Positions 1 through 9,102 of a DNA stretch of 13,845 nucleotides are shown one piece after another. This DNA comes from Pseudomonadota bacterium (lineage in GTDB: Bacteria; Myxococcota; Polyangia; Polyangiales; Polyangiaceae): positions 1 through 13,845 of the forward strand of contig JAEZYO010000871.1 in the NCBI GenBank assembly GCA_023419055.1. Reading direction: 5' to 3'. The notes beneath the pieces are model-generated. The model was given only the letters and a program-made list of their open reading frames with translations, searched no databases and was not told where the DNA came from. Position numbers and translations under genes: made by a program. Within the stretch, counting starts at the first letter, position 1. The number at the start of each line of letters is the position of its first letter.

Positions 1-190
1 GCGCTCGCTCGATGTCGCGCGACCGCCAATCGATGAGAACGGCACGCGAAGGGAGCAGCCCCGAGCCTCCGCAATCCGGGCAGTCGACGGAGCCGAAGTC
101 ACCGGGGTGTTCCCCAGTACCCCAGCAGCTCACGCACTTGCGGTCGTTCTCGGCAACGGTGGCGGGCTTCGTGTCCGTCATGTTTCTCAT
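1..190 (-). CDS. Small protein with two CxxCxGxG zinc motifs (partial, runs off left edge)
   Basis: Sixty-three codons are visible before the window ends. Two cysteine motifs stand out: CVSCWGTG (residues 19-26) and CPDCGGSG (37-44). Paired CxxCxGxG units are the zinc-binding repeats of the DnaJ cysteine-rich domain and of small DnaJ-like zinc ribbons, so I infer a zinc-binding protein, but no J domain or other partner domain is visible. After the second motif the chain reads LPSRAVLIDWRSRDIERA and continues beyond the edge. Two in-frame ATG codons are possible, at 190 and 181. I prefer 190 because a run of six G residues lies about 7 bases upstream on the coding strand. The gene follows the aldo/keto reductase by 59 bases on the same strand and may be co-transcribed with it. 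The function is unknown to me. Confidence 0.65.
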   Translation of the reverse strand, partial: MRNMTDTKPATVAENDRKCVSCWGTGEHPGDFGSVDCPDCGGSGLLPSRAVLIDWRSRDIERA

Positions 191-249
191 CGCTACGCCC
201 CCCGCGCGGCGAGGGCAAGGTCCCACCGGGCCTGAGCGTCCGAGCAGCA

Positions 250-1209
250 TCAGGGCAGCCTCTCGCCGCGGGCAGCCCCGTAGAGCTCGTACCACTCCTC
301 CCGGCTGAGCTCGACGTCGTCCGCCCGGGCCGCGCCCCGAATGCGGTCGGGCTTGGCGCTGCCCAGTACCGGCTGCAAGCCCGCCGGGTGTCGCAGCAGC
401 CAGGCGATCGGGATGGCTTCCGGGGCGACCCCCTTCTCGGCGGCGAGACGCTGAACCACCCGGGCGAGGCCCCGCGCTCGATCGTCCGCTTCTCCACCGA
501 GCGCGCGTCCTCTACCGAGCGGGCTCCACGCCTGGACGGTCACGCCGTGCAGTCGACAATAGTCGAGGAGCCCGTCGACTCCCGTCGAGGGGCGGCCCTG
601 GTTCGCCGCAATCCCCGCGTCGATGAGCTCGGTGTGCGCGAGCGAGAGCTCGAGCTGATTGGTCACCAGAGGCCGGGTGAGCGCGCGAGCGAGGAGCTTC
701 ATCTGCGCGGCAGTGTGATTGCTCACGCCGAAGTGCTTCACCTTGCCGCTCGTGAAGAGCACGTCGAAGGCGCGAGCCACTTCCTCGGGTTCGGCGAGCG
801 CGTCGGGGCGATGCAGGAGGTAGACGTCGAGGTGATCGGTGCCCAGGCGCCGCAAGCTCTGCTCGGCCGAGCTGACGATGTGCTCGTAGCTGAAGTCGAA
901 GCGGTGAGGCGCTGCGCCGTCCGCGACGCGGATCCCGCACTTGCTCTGGATGAAGATGTCCTCGCGACGGACGCCGAGCTCCGCGATCGCGCGGCCGAAC
1001 ACGATTTCGGAGCTCCCGCGGCGGTAAATGTCCGCGTGGTCGAAGAAGTTGATGCCGCCCTCGAGCGCCGCTTCGAGCGCCGCTTTCGCTTTCGCCACGG
1101 CTTCGCCGGCGGACGCGCCGCCCCCACCGTCGCCGAGCGGGAGGCAGCCGTAAGCGACGCGCGAGACGCGCAGCGCTCGTTCGCCAGGCCCGAGGTTCAG
1201 TGTCCGCAT
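250..1209 (-). CDS. Aldo/keto reductase, YdhF-like
   Basis: A 319-residue NAD(P)H-dependent oxidoreductase of the aldo/keto reductase superfamily, a soluble (beta/alpha)8 barrel that reduces carbonyl groups. The catalytic tetrad can be placed: Asp57 and Tyr62 in FFDHADIY, Lys90 in IQSKCG, and His133 in YLLHRPD. GKVKHFGVSN (155-164) and TNQLELS (183-189) are typical barrel motifs. SAKPDRI (284-290) matches the nucleotide 2'-phosphate region. The wording DHADIY, SKCGI, SAEQSL and LLHRPD is close to E. coli YdhF, so I assign that branch; the natural substrate is unknown. The ATG at 1209 gives the normal family length. It lies 67 bases after the DUF58 gene on the same strand, so it may be read from the same transcript, but the larger gap suggests it is not part of that complex. 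Confidence 0.93.
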   Translation of the reverse strand: MRTLNLGPGERALRVSRVAYGCLPLGDGGGGASAGEAVAKAKAALEAALEGGINFFDHADIYRRGSSEIVFGRAIAELGVRREDIFIQSKCGIRVADGAAPHRFDFSYEHIVSSAEQSLRRLGTDHLDVYLLHRPDALAEPEEVARAFDVLFTSGKVKHFGVSNHTAAQMKLLARALTRPLVTNQLELSLAHTELIDAGIAANQGRPSTGVDGLLDYCRLHGVTVQAWSPLGRGRALGGEADDRARGLARVVQRLAAEKGVAPEAIPIAWLLRHPAGLQPVLGSAKPDRIRGAARADDVELSREEWYELYGAARGERLP

Positions 1210-1276
1210 CGCGCTCGAGTATGAGCGGCCCGCGCCCGTGCGACCAGCGTGCGCGCCGTGATCGCTCTCCGGGCCT

Positions 1277-2587
1277 TCACAAGAGGTGGCGCGCCTTGAC
1301 CTCGAGGTAGCGCGTGATGACCTCGCCCGTCACGTGCGCGCCGCTCGCTTCGAGCACGATCGCGCCGGCTCGCTTCATCGAGCCGACTACGGACTCGCGC
1401 CAGCGCAAGAGCTCGGCCGCTGCGCCCTTGTCGTACAGATCGCGGGGGCTCCGGTCAGGCTCCGCGAGCACGGCCTCGATGTCGCGGTCGCGGAACATCA
1501 CGACCAGCGGCAAGTGCCGGCGCCCGAGCGACTTCAGGCGGCGCACCAGGAGGTCTGCCACGCTGTCGTCGAGCACGTGCGAGAACAAGACCACGAGCGA
1601 GCGGGTTCGGACGCGGCGAACCAGGTACTCGAAGGCGGCGTCGTAGTCGGGTTCGACCAGGCGCGGGTGGAGCCCGTAGGTGGCGTGAATCAAGGCGCGC
1701 GTCGCCGCGGCGCCGCCCGTCGGGGGCATGAACACGCGCACCGAGTCGTCGAAGCCGAGCACGCCGACGCGATCGCCGCCCCGCGTCGCGACGTGCGACA
1801 ACATGAGCGCTGCATTCAAGGCGTGATCGAAGCGTGGTAGCCCGGCGTCGATGCCGGTCATCATGCGCCCGCCCTCGAGCAAGAACATGAGGTTCTGGTT
1901 GCTCTCGAGCTGGTACTCGCGGCTCGTGAGCTTGTCCCGGCGCGCAGTGGCCTTCCAGTCGATGGCTCGGAAGCCGTCGTCCGGCACGTAGTCCCGCAGG
2001 CGCGCGAACTCGGTTTGCCCGCCGCGGCGCCGCGAGGCGCGCACCAGCGAGAGCTCGCGGTTCTCGCGGGCGAGCGCGTCGAACTGACGAATCTGCTGCA
2101 GATCCGGGTAGACGCGGATGCGCTGCTCGGCCGGCAGCCTGATCTGGCGGACCCAGAGCCCGAGCAAGGACTCGTAGCGCACGTGGTGGTCGCCGAGCGT
2201 GTAGGTGCCGCGCACGCCGGGGACGATCTGGTAGGTGAGGCGAGCGCTGGCGCGCGGCGCCAGGCGGAGCGACGAAGGGAGGCCCTCGGCGACGGCACCC
2301 TCGAAGAGGTCGTCGGTGAGCTCGAGCTCGAGGGGCCGGCGGGCGAGCGAGCGAACCGAGAGCGTGACGGCGTTGCGCCGCCCGTTCGAGAAGACGTCGG
2401 CGGTGCGGCGCTCGACCGCGACGCGCGGCCGAAGCGAGAGGAGCGCGTCGAGCAGGGCGAGCGCGAGCAAGAAGAGATCGAAGCCGACCGCGTACGTGAC
2501 GAAGCGCGGCTCGAGGATCCCGAGCAGGCCGAGCCCGAGCGGGAACAGCAAGAGCAGGAGCAGGGTGCGCGACGGCAGGAGCGGCAT
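1277..2587 (-). CDS. DUF58 / vWA-like protein of the MoxR operon
   Basis: A 436-residue membrane-anchored protein. Two hydrophobic helices (about residues 6-26 and 29-50) come first, then a beta-rich region. The DUF58 signature follows: EFARLRDYVPDD (193-204) and RAIDWKATARRDKL (207-220). The C-terminal half looks like a von Willebrand A fold, which in this family is the usual partner of MoxR ATPases. The expected metal-site strand (commonly LDxGRxM) reads LLEGGRMM (236-243), with Glu238 where Asp is usual, so metal binding may be altered. The ATG at 2587 is 16 bases after the moxR-like stop, with AAGGA about 13 bases upstream. The neighbours support a role in a MoxR-vWA chaperone or maturation complex at the membrane; the client is unknown. 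Confidence 0.9.
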   Translation of the reverse strand: MPLLPSRTLLLLLLFPLGLGLLGILEPRFVTYAVGFDLFLLALALLDALLSLRPRVAVERRTADVFSNGRRNAVTLSVRSLARRPLELELTDDLFEGAVAEGLPSSLRLAPRASARLTYQIVPGVRGTYTLGDHHVRYESLLGLWVRQIRLPAEQRIRVYPDLQQIRQFDALARENRELSLVRASRRRGGQTEFARLRDYVPDDGFRAIDWKATARRDKLTSREYQLESNQNLMFLLEGGRMMTGIDAGLPRFDHALNAALMLSHVATRGGDRVGVLGFDDSVRVFMPPTGGAAATRALIHATYGLHPRLVEPDYDAAFEYLVRRVRTRSLVVLFSHVLDDSVADLLVRRLKSLGRRHLPLVVMFRDRDIEAVLAEPDRSPRDLYDKGAAAELLRWRESVVGSMKRAGAIVLEASGAHVTGEVITRYLEVKARHLL

Positions 2588-2603
2588 GCGGCGGCGAGGT
2601 CCT

Positions 2604-3559
<956 letters not shown>

Positions 3560-3563
<4 letters not shown>

Positions 3564-5455
3564 GAACGCGCTCCCATTTTCATGACAAGGCTCTCGATTT
3601 GCCGGACCTTCTGCAGATCGTCCGGGGAGTTCTGATCAGGCGAGCTCTCCGCGATCCTGACTTCGGCCACGAGCTCCGCCGCGCTGCCCTCGTGGATCCC
3701 GCTGCGCAGCGACAGCACCGAGGCGGTCTCGGCGACGTTCCCGCGCCTGCCCCCGAGGGCCCGCCGGCTGGCTCGCTCGAGCAGCCACCCGCCGTACTCG
3801 GCGAGGACCTGGCGCGTCGCGCGAGCCCGCTCGTAGCAGGCGCCGAGCACTCGCACGTGCTCGACGAAGCGGCGAGTCGAGGTCTCGATCGGGTCGCGCC
3901 GCTTCCCGAAAGCGGCGCCGTAGCGCCACGCGAAGAACGCGCCGAGGAGAAGCAGCTGCAACACCGACGGCAGCAAGCCCGAGCGCTTCAGCGAGGAGAC
4001 CGGCGAGGTCGCCGCGGCGCCGGTGAAGTCGCCCACGAACTCGGTCGTGACCGACCCGTCGGCGTTCAGCTGGTCGTCGACGAAGAGCGCGTTGTCGGCG
4101 GCCGTGAGGGACGCGTTCTGAAGGAAGGAGGCCTCCGCGACCACCGAGACGGTGCCGTCCCCGTAATCGCTGTCGACCCAATACGGCCGCTCGTCGCAGA
4201 CGATCCGGATCTTCTGGCCGTAGACTTCCTCCGGGTCGATAGCGAGTCGAGCCTGACCGAGGGCGCGAATGGCTCGCGGGGAGTCTTGTAGAGCGGGGCC
4301 GCAGCTGGCCGGCTGAGTCTCGATGCCGGTCCTCTCGACGAAGAGCTCGTCCTCGACTCCGGCCGCGATCAGGTGCCCGCCGCGCGCCACCCACTGCAGG
4401 ATAGCGGCCCAGGCTTCTGGCTCGAGCGGGTCGACGACGACGACGCGCTCCACGCTGTCGTCCAGCTGGTCGAGCGGCGCGTAGCGGTTCTTCACCTGCG
4501 AGCCCGAAGCCGCGAGCAGCGTGCGCAGGAGATAGTAGCCCTCGGGTCCCTTGTCGGGGGAGCGCTGCGCTTGCGGGCCGCCGCTGCAGCCGAGGGTGAG
4601 GAGCGCGAGCGCGAGCACCGCGGTCGACGCGAGCAGCCGCTTCACGCTGAGCTTGACCGGTGCGTAGGCGTTCTCGAAGGTTTGGCGAGTGGCCTCGCGG
4701 CCTCCGAACTCGACCCGCTCGAGCTCGCGGCTCACCCCGCGGAAGACTCGCGCGAGCTCGGGCTCGGTCGAAATGGCGCGCAAGACGTCGCCGTTCGATT
4801 GGCTCGACTCGAGCTCGATCAGGCCCCGCCCGCGGAACGCGTGCATCAACGCCGAGTAGGCGGCGCGGAGCGCGGCAGCGTAGCGGCCGTCGGCGGCGGC
4901 CTGCTCGGCGAGCAAGAGCCAGCGCTCGGGATCCGAGATGCGCGGGGCGGCGGCCGCGGGTGCCTCGACTTCGGCGGTCCCCGCGGACAGAGCGGCCTCC
5001 TCTGGCAGGTGCCCGTCACGACGGGTCGAGCTCACGGCTCGGACGATCTGCGCGATGACGAACGCCGCGAGCGCCGCCACGAGGCCCCAGAAGAGCAGGT
5101 TCGAGACCGCCCCGAGGCCGGAGTTCGGACGCGGGCTCGACATGGAGCTCCGTGGCTCCATACGGGGTGGAGGCGGGGGCGCGCTCGCGCTGTCGCTCTT
5201 CGCGCACGCTTTCGCGAGCCCGGGGCAGCGCGCTGCGACGTGGTCGGCGAGGGGGCAATACTTCCGCACGTCGGAAGGGCGCACCACGACCTCGTCGCAG
5301 AACCAGAGCTCGCGCGTGCCCTTCGAGAACGTCTCCTCCACGTTCTTCGAGCTCGACTTCGTCGGGTCGAGAACGGTCGCATCGTCGCCGAACGCGGACG
5401 AGGCCGAGAGCGTGACCGCGAGCACGAGGAGCGTCGAACGCGCGCCGAGCTTCAT
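3560..5455 (-). CDS. DUF4129-DUF4350 fusion-like membrane protein
   Basis: A 631-residue open frame combining two proteins usually encoded separately in such operons. Residues 1-23 form a signal peptide ending near AFG/DD. A cysteine-containing, exported and proline-rich stretch follows, then a membrane helix (117-138) and a DUF4129-like cytoplasmic part (about 175-262, with YAAALRAAYSALMHAF). Then comes VKRLLASTAVLALALLTLGC (271-290), which looks like a signal peptide or lipobox, and a DUF4350-like part: GYYLLRTLLAASG (307-319), VVVVDPLEPE, LQWVARGGHLI. One more helix (about 496-512) precedes a charged tail. The ATG at 5455 overlaps the upstream stop (ATGA) and has GAGGG 5 bases before it. 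A GTG at 4645 (V271) could start a separate 361-residue DUF4350 protein, but no Shine-Dalgarno sequence precedes it and there is no stop between the parts. A one-base frameshift or assembly error is the alternative. Confidence 0.8.
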
Positions 5456-6234
5456 GACAGCCCTCGCGCGAGATCGAGCGACGCGCGCTGGAAGCGCACT
5501 TGCACGTCCCACGCTTCGCGGCGTGTGCGCACGTCGATGTAGGCGAGGTAGCGGAGGGCGGCGCAGAAGGGCGTCGCCACGAAGAAGCCGAGCAACGCGA
5601 AGTACGAGCCGCCCTCGTCGAGCAAGCTCGGCATGGCGGCGATCTCGAGGAGGTTCTCGACCACGGCGCGCCCGAGCGCGTCCACGACGAGCGCGAAAGC
5701 GACGGGCACGAGCGCGAGCGCGAGCCCCGCCTCGAGCGCGATGGTGGTGCGCGTCCCGAGGAAGCGCGAGCTCCGGCTCAGCGCGGCGCCGAGCGGCAAG
5801 CGCTCGAGCAGCACGATCTCGTTCAGGAACAAGAGCCGCGGGACGGCGATCACGAGGCCGAGCACGGTGACGGCGCCGAACGACAGCGAGGCCACCCGAA
5901 CCAAGGTCGCGAAGACGTAGCGGGGGAAGCGCGCCAGGGTATCGCGCGAGACGCTCCTCAGCGTCACCCCGTGCTCGAACATGGCGCGCCCGCCGGCGAC
6001 GGTGAACGGCGCTTGAACGAGAGAGTTTAGCGCGATGGCGGCGCACCAGACCAGCCACCAGGAGGTCTCCGCCAAGCGCAAGGCGGCGCACGCGGCGAAC
6101 GCCGGCAAGAGCCAGAGCGCCGCGAGCTTCAGGTACGCGCGCCGCTCGAGGCCCATCACGAAGCGAAAGGACAGATCGACGATCTCGGCGATCGGACGTT
6201 CACGAATGGCCACCCGCGCGTGACCGAGGTTCAT
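5452..6234 (-). CDS. Multi-pass membrane protein of the MoxR/SpoIIM operon
   Basis: A 260-residue integral membrane protein with about five to six hydrophobic segments (roughly 36-53, 58-78, 107-131, 133-147, 165-188 and 210-230). A conserved-looking cytoplasmic end follows: RYLAYIDVRTRREAWDV (228-244). A Y-x-D-x-R-x-R-x-E-x-W-D ending is seen in membrane proteins that sit beside SpoIIM, DUF4129 and DUF4350 genes in other bacteria (recollection, not searched). The ATG at 6234 overlaps the SpoIIM-like stop by 4 bases, with AAGGG just upstream, and its own stop overlaps the next ATG by 4 bases. This points to tightly coupled synthesis with its neighbours. No enzyme motif is visible; I infer a structural or partner subunit of the membrane complex. 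Confidence 0.88.
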   Translation of the reverse strand: MNLGHARVAIRERPIAEIVDLSFRFVMGLERRAYLKLAALWLLPAFAACAALRLAETSWWLVWCAAIALNSLVQAPFTVAGGRAMFEHGVTLRSVSRDTLARFPRYVFATLVRVASLSFGAVTVLGLVIAVPRLLFLNEIVLLERLPLGAALSRSSRFLGTRTTIALEAGLALALVPVAFALVVDALGRAVVENLLEIAAMPSLLDEGGSYFALLGFFVATPFCAALRYLAYIDVRTRREAWDVQVRFQRASLDLARGLS

Positions 6235-7196
6235 GCGCCCTTACCTCGCGACGTTCGGCCGCCGAGCAAGAAGAAAGCGACCAGTAAGACGAAGGTGACG
6301 GCCGAGGCGGCGTACTTGACCGGCCGCGGAATGGCCGAAGGTGACCAGAAGCCCTCGATCGCCGCCGCGATGAGCAGCATGAACGCGACCCCGACGATCA
6401 TCGACACGAGCTCCCGCGAATTTCGGCGCAGCGAGCCGAGGCGAGTCAGGCCTCCCGTATCGATGAGCGATTGTCCGAGCCGGAGCCCGGCCGCTCCGGA
6501 GAAGACGATGGCAGTGAGCTCGAAGGTGCCGTGCGTGCACACGAAGGTGAGCAGGTTGTCGAGGTGGCCGAGCCGGGCGACGTGCCCGAACACGGCGCCG
6601 TTGACGACGCCGTTGTAGACCAGGAAGAACACCGACCCGAGCCCGAAGAGCACTCCCGTGGCGAAGCAACGGAGCGCGATCCCCACGTTGTTGTAGACGT
6701 AGAAGCCCGCCATGGCAGTATCGTCGGCCTCGCTGCGGCCGTCGAAGCCCTCCCGGAACGATTCGCCGAATTGTTCGAGCTGGGCCGCTGGTAGCACCCG
6801 GGTCGCGAAATCCTCGGAGCCGAGCGCGCCCACGACGCCGACGGCGAACGGCAGCCAGAACAGGCACATCGCGGAGAGCACGAGCCAGCGGTTCTTGCGT
6901 ACCGCTCGCGGGAAATCGACGAGCACCAGATCGACGAGCGAACGCGAGCTCCGAGCGCTCGCGATGTAGAGCGTGTGGTGCGCGCGAGCGACGAGGTCGT
7001 CGAGGTAGCGGATCAGATCGGGCGTGCAGCCGAGCCGTCGCGCGCGCATCAGATCGGCGCAGGCGGCGCGGTAGAGCGAAGCCAGCCGCGAAATGCCGGT
7101 CGCGGGACGCGTCCAGGCGGCGCGCTCGGCGGCGACGGCGCGATCGAGCTCGTGCCAGAGCGGCATGCGCTCCTTCACGAAAGTCTCCCTACGCAC
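6231..7196 (-). CDS. SpoIIM-like (DUF95) membrane protein
   Basis: A 321-residue protein of the stage II sporulation protein M / DUF95 superfamily. The soluble N-terminal helical part begins FVKERMPLWHELD, like the family's usual F-V-x-E-R-x-P-x-W-x-x-L opening. Membrane helices lie near 104-125, 173-195, 215-240, 262-284 and 293-312. The family core YNNVGIALRCFATG (168-181), YNGVVNGAVFGH (194-205) and HGTFELTAI (222-230) is intact. I chose GTG at 7196, which has AGGAGG 8 bases upstream and keeps the family N-terminus. It overlaps the RDD stop by 8 bases. An in-frame GTG at 7178 is the runner-up. Outside sporulating Firmicutes this family sits with RDD, MoxR and DUF58 genes, so sporulation need not be its role. 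Confidence 0.9.
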   Translation of the reverse strand: MRRETFVKERMPLWHELDRAVAAERAAWTRPATGISRLASLYRAACADLMRARRLGCTPDLIRYLDDLVARAHHTLYIASARSSRSLVDLVLVDFPRAVRKNRWLVLSAMCLFWLPFAVGVVGALGSEDFATRVLPAAQLEQFGESFREGFDGRSEADDTAMAGFYVYNNVGIALRCFATGVLFGLGSVFFLVYNGVVNGAVFGHVARLGHLDNLLTFVCTHGTFELTAIVFSGAAGLRLGQSLIDTGGLTRLGSLRRNSRELVSMIVGVAFMLLIAAAIEGFWSPSAIPRPVKYAASAVTFVLLVAFFLLGGRTSRGKGA

Positions 7197-7956
7197 GCTC
7201 GCTGCCTCCTCGAGCGTGCTGGTACGCGACCTCGAGCAGGCGCGTCGGGCTCTTGTAGCGAACACCGTATCGCTTGGAGAGCGCCTCGGCCAAGAGCTCG
7301 GCGAGCTCTTCCTCGCGGCTCGGAGCAAGCTCGTTCCTCTTGCGCAAGAAGAGCTCGAGCGAGTCGATGGTCTCGTTCGATAGCTGGAAGTTCGCCGGAA
7401 ACTTGCGAGCTTCGTTCGCGGTGAGCGGTTTCGCCAGCCTGATCGCGGCGTCGAGCTTGGGCCTCGCCTCGTGGATCACCATGGTCCCTGCAGCGAGATC
7501 GCCGATCCTTCGGAAGTTCTGGTCCGCCACCATCGCCAAAAGGCCGAGCGCGTAGCCTACGGGGAGGAAATCGGCGGCGCGCAGCAAGTTCCTGATCAAG
7601 CTGTCGTTGAACCGCACCGGTAGGCCGTCCTGGCGCACGACGCGCAGCCCGAACACGCGCTTGCCGAGGCTCGCGCCGCGCCACCAGAGCTCGCTTGCCA
7701 CGAAGTAGCCCCACTCGATCACGAACATCGCGAACAGCAGGATCCCGACGCGGAAGCCGTCACCGCCGTCGTCGAACGCGCTCGCCAGCCCCGCCGGGAT
7801 GGCGAGCAAGAGCAGGAGCCCGGCGCGCGCGAGCAGGTCGAGCAGGTACGCGAAGCAGCGGCGGGTCGGTCCGGCGAGCTGAAACTGGAAATGGACGTGC
7901 TCCGGGGTCTCGATGGAGACCCGGGTGTCGAGGAGCTCGGCGGCGCGTTCGGTCAT
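7189..7956 (-). CDS. RDD-family membrane protein with C-terminal extension
   Basis: A 255-residue protein with an RDD domain at about residues 28-165. GPTRRCFAYLLD (29-40) carries the name-giving Arg and Asp. Hydrophobic segments lie near 44-60 and 69-88. GASLGKRVFGLRVV (95-108), SLIRNLLRAADFLP (119-132) and RRIGDLAAGTMVI (149-161) complete the signature. A charged, probably cytoplasmic tail of about 90 residues follows. It lacks the NPYAAP tag of the four RDD proteins upstream, so it is a different subtype, the one typically paired with SpoIIM genes. ATG at 7956 is preferred over TTG at 7968, since the protein then begins MTERAAELLDTRV and leaves 8 bases after the preceding stop. Its role is unknown; RDD proteins are suggested to be transporters or membrane subunits. 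Confidence 0.9.
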   Translation of the reverse strand: MTERAAELLDTRVSIETPEHVHFQFQLAGPTRRCFAYLLDLLARAGLLLLLAIPAGLASAFDDGGDGFRVGILLFAMFVIEWGYFVASELWWRGASLGKRVFGLRVVRQDGLPVRFNDSLIRNLLRAADFLPVGYALGLLAMVADQNFRRIGDLAAGTMVIHEARPKLDAAIRLAKPLTANEARKFPANFQLSNETIDSLELFLRKRNELAPSREEELAELLAEALSKRYGVRYKSPTRLLEVAYQHARGGSERA

Positions 7957-7964
7957 GTGGCGGA

Positions 7965-8498
7965 TCAAGCCTTGATCACGCGCGTGCCCGCGATCTGATC
8001 ACGAATGGTGCGGCGATCGGTGCGGAACACGGAGAGCGCGTCCACCAGGTTGTACAGGTTGCCGATGACCGGGATCGCGCCTCCCAGGCGTCCGACCAGA
8101 CCGCGCATGAAGACGCCGTAGAAGAAGCCGGGGTTCGAGCCGTCGAGGCGCACGATCTTCGTCTTGACGATCCGCTTGCCGATCGATTGGCCGCTGTTCG
8201 AAATCATCACGCACTGGATGAGCGCGATGGCGAGCACCACGAGGCTGCCCAACCCCAGCATGACCCAATCCTTAATCTCGAAGACGTCGGCGGCTTCGCC
8301 GAACTGCTCTTCCAGCGAGAGGATCGGGAGGTAAGCGAACACGCCGGGAACCGTGATCACGACGGTGTCGATCAAGTTACCGGTGAAGCGCTGAGCCGGC
8401 GTCGCGAGCACCTGGACGTCGGGCGTGGCGCGCCGTTCGTAGTCTTCTCGCGACGTCTCGGCGGGCGCGGCGTAGGGGTTGTAGTCGGGCGAGGTCAT
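7965..8498 (-). CDS. RDD-family protein with NPYAAP tag (paralog 1)
   Basis: A 177-residue membrane protein. The N-terminal tag NPYAAPAET occupies residues 7-15, followed by a polar linker of about 20 residues. The RDD domain then starts at QRFTGNLID (36-44). Hydrophobic segments lie near 45-60 and 78-99. GQSIGKRIVKTKIVRLDG (103-120) and DRRTIRDQIAGTRVI (161-175) match the other tagged paralogs almost word for word. The ATG at 8498 overlaps the stop of the 24-residue micro-ORF by 4 bases (ATGA); GGAGG lies about 16 bases upstream, far for efficient initiation, which suggests translational coupling. It is one of four tagged copies, most like the copy at 9103-9624. The specific function is unknown. 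Confidence 0.9.
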   Translation of the reverse strand: MTSPDYNPYAAPAETSREDYERRATPDVQVLATPAQRFTGNLIDTVVITVPGVFAYLPILSLEEQFGEAADVFEIKDWVMLGLGSLVVLAIALIQCVMISNSGQSIGKRIVKTKIVRLDGSNPGFFYGVFMRGLVGRLGGAIPVIGNLYNLVDALSVFRTDRRTIRDQIAGTRVIKA

Positions 8499-8569
8499 GG
8501 CTTTGTCGAGAAGTCCTCCGGACCTGTCTCACGTGGCGCGGCGTAGGGGTGGAGCTCGCCCGCTTTCAT
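8495..8569 (-). CDS. Tag-only micro-ORF (24 aa) between RDD genes
   Basis: A 24-residue open frame whose first half, GELHPYAAPRET (residues 4-15), is the N-terminal tag of the flanking RDD proteins, placed at the same offset from the start codon (residues 7-9 HPY, where the others have NPY). No RDD domain follows: the frame stops after STKP. The ATG at 8569 overlaps the preceding RDD stop (ATGA), with GAGGG about 4 bases upstream. Its own stop overlaps the next RDD start (ATGA), so it is coupled on both sides. The tag is closest to that of the paralog at 10050-10562 (GELNPYAAPAET). It is either the remnant of a fifth tagged paralog whose body was deleted, or a retained short peptide. Expression is untested. 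Confidence 0.5.
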   Translation of the reverse strand: MKAGELHPYAAPRETGPEDFSTKP

Positions 8570-9084
8570 GTCGCCCTCGGTGGTTGACGGACCACGCGCG
8601 TCCCCGCGATGACGTCCCGGAGCGTGCGCCCTTCGGGGCGAAAGACGAGCAAGGCGTCGATCACCAGGTAGGCCTGGCCCGCGAAGGGAATCAGCGCCGG
8701 GAGGTAGCCGCACCACGAGCGCAGGACGACGCCGCGGAGAAAGCCCGGCTGCGACCCGTCGAGCAGGACGATCTTGATCCTGGCGGCGCGCTTCCCGATC
8801 GACTGCCCGTCGTTCGCGACCAGGACCCATTGTAGCGTCCCGGCCGCGAGCAAGAACGAGCTCAGGATCGCCCATTTCACCGCGTCGGACTTGTCGAGGA
8901 GCAGCCCGATGCAGACCAGCGCCGGGACCGACGCGACGACGAGAACGAGCCCGTCCACGAGCAGTCCGCCGAGTCGCTGGACCGGCCTCGCGGGCTCGTC
9001 GCCGTGAGCCGCCCGCAGCGGCACGAGATCGGTGGCCGAGGTCTCGGCAGGCGGGGCGTAGGGGTTGAAGGCGGGCTCGCTCAC
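8566..9084 (-). CDS. RDD-family protein with NPYAPP tag (paralog 2)
   Basis: A 172-residue membrane protein of the tagged RDD group. The tag reads NPYAPPAET (residues 7-15). The RDD domain starts at VQRLGGLLVD (35-44). Hydrophobic segments lie near 45-63 and 71-90, then GQSIGKRAARIKIVLLDG (93-110), a third hydrophobic stretch around 127-147, and GRTLRDVIAGTRVV (152-165). The start is GTG at 9084, which places the tag at the shared offset; the Shine-Dalgarno match upstream is weak. It lies 18 bases after paralog 3 and overlaps the micro-ORF start by 4 bases. It and paralog 4 share LRSWxGxLPAL after the central motif, whereas paralogs 1 and 3 share MRG/LRG and PVIGNLY or PIVGNLY. This suggests two subtypes in the array. 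Confidence 0.9.
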   Translation of the reverse strand: MSEPAFNPYAPPAETSATDLVPLRAAHGDEPARPVQRLGGLLVDGLVLVVASVPALVCIGLLLDKSDAVKWAILSSFLLAAGTLQWVLVANDGQSIGKRAARIKIVLLDGSQPGFLRGVVLRSWCGYLPALIPFAGQAYLVIDALLVFRPEGRTLRDVIAGTRVVRQPPRAT

Positions 9085-9102
9085 GTCGATTCGTGCCGCC
9101 GA

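Noticed and set aside
388..1224. Long plus-strand open frame opposite the aldo/keto reductase
   Set aside because: It mirrors a gene with all catalytic residues intact, its product is low-complexity and charged, and such antisense frames are expected at this GC content.
4373..5542. 389-codon plus-strand open frame opposite the DUF4129-DUF4350 gene
   Set aside because: Arginine- and glutamate-rich with no recognisable domain, and fully antisense to a gene with clear signal peptide, membrane helices and domains.
5456..6091. Upstream extension of the DUF4129-DUF4350 frame
   Set aside because: The frame stays open over the preceding membrane-protein gene but encodes Arg/Ala-rich sequence. The ATG at 5455 has a ribosome site, an ATGA overlap and a signal peptide.
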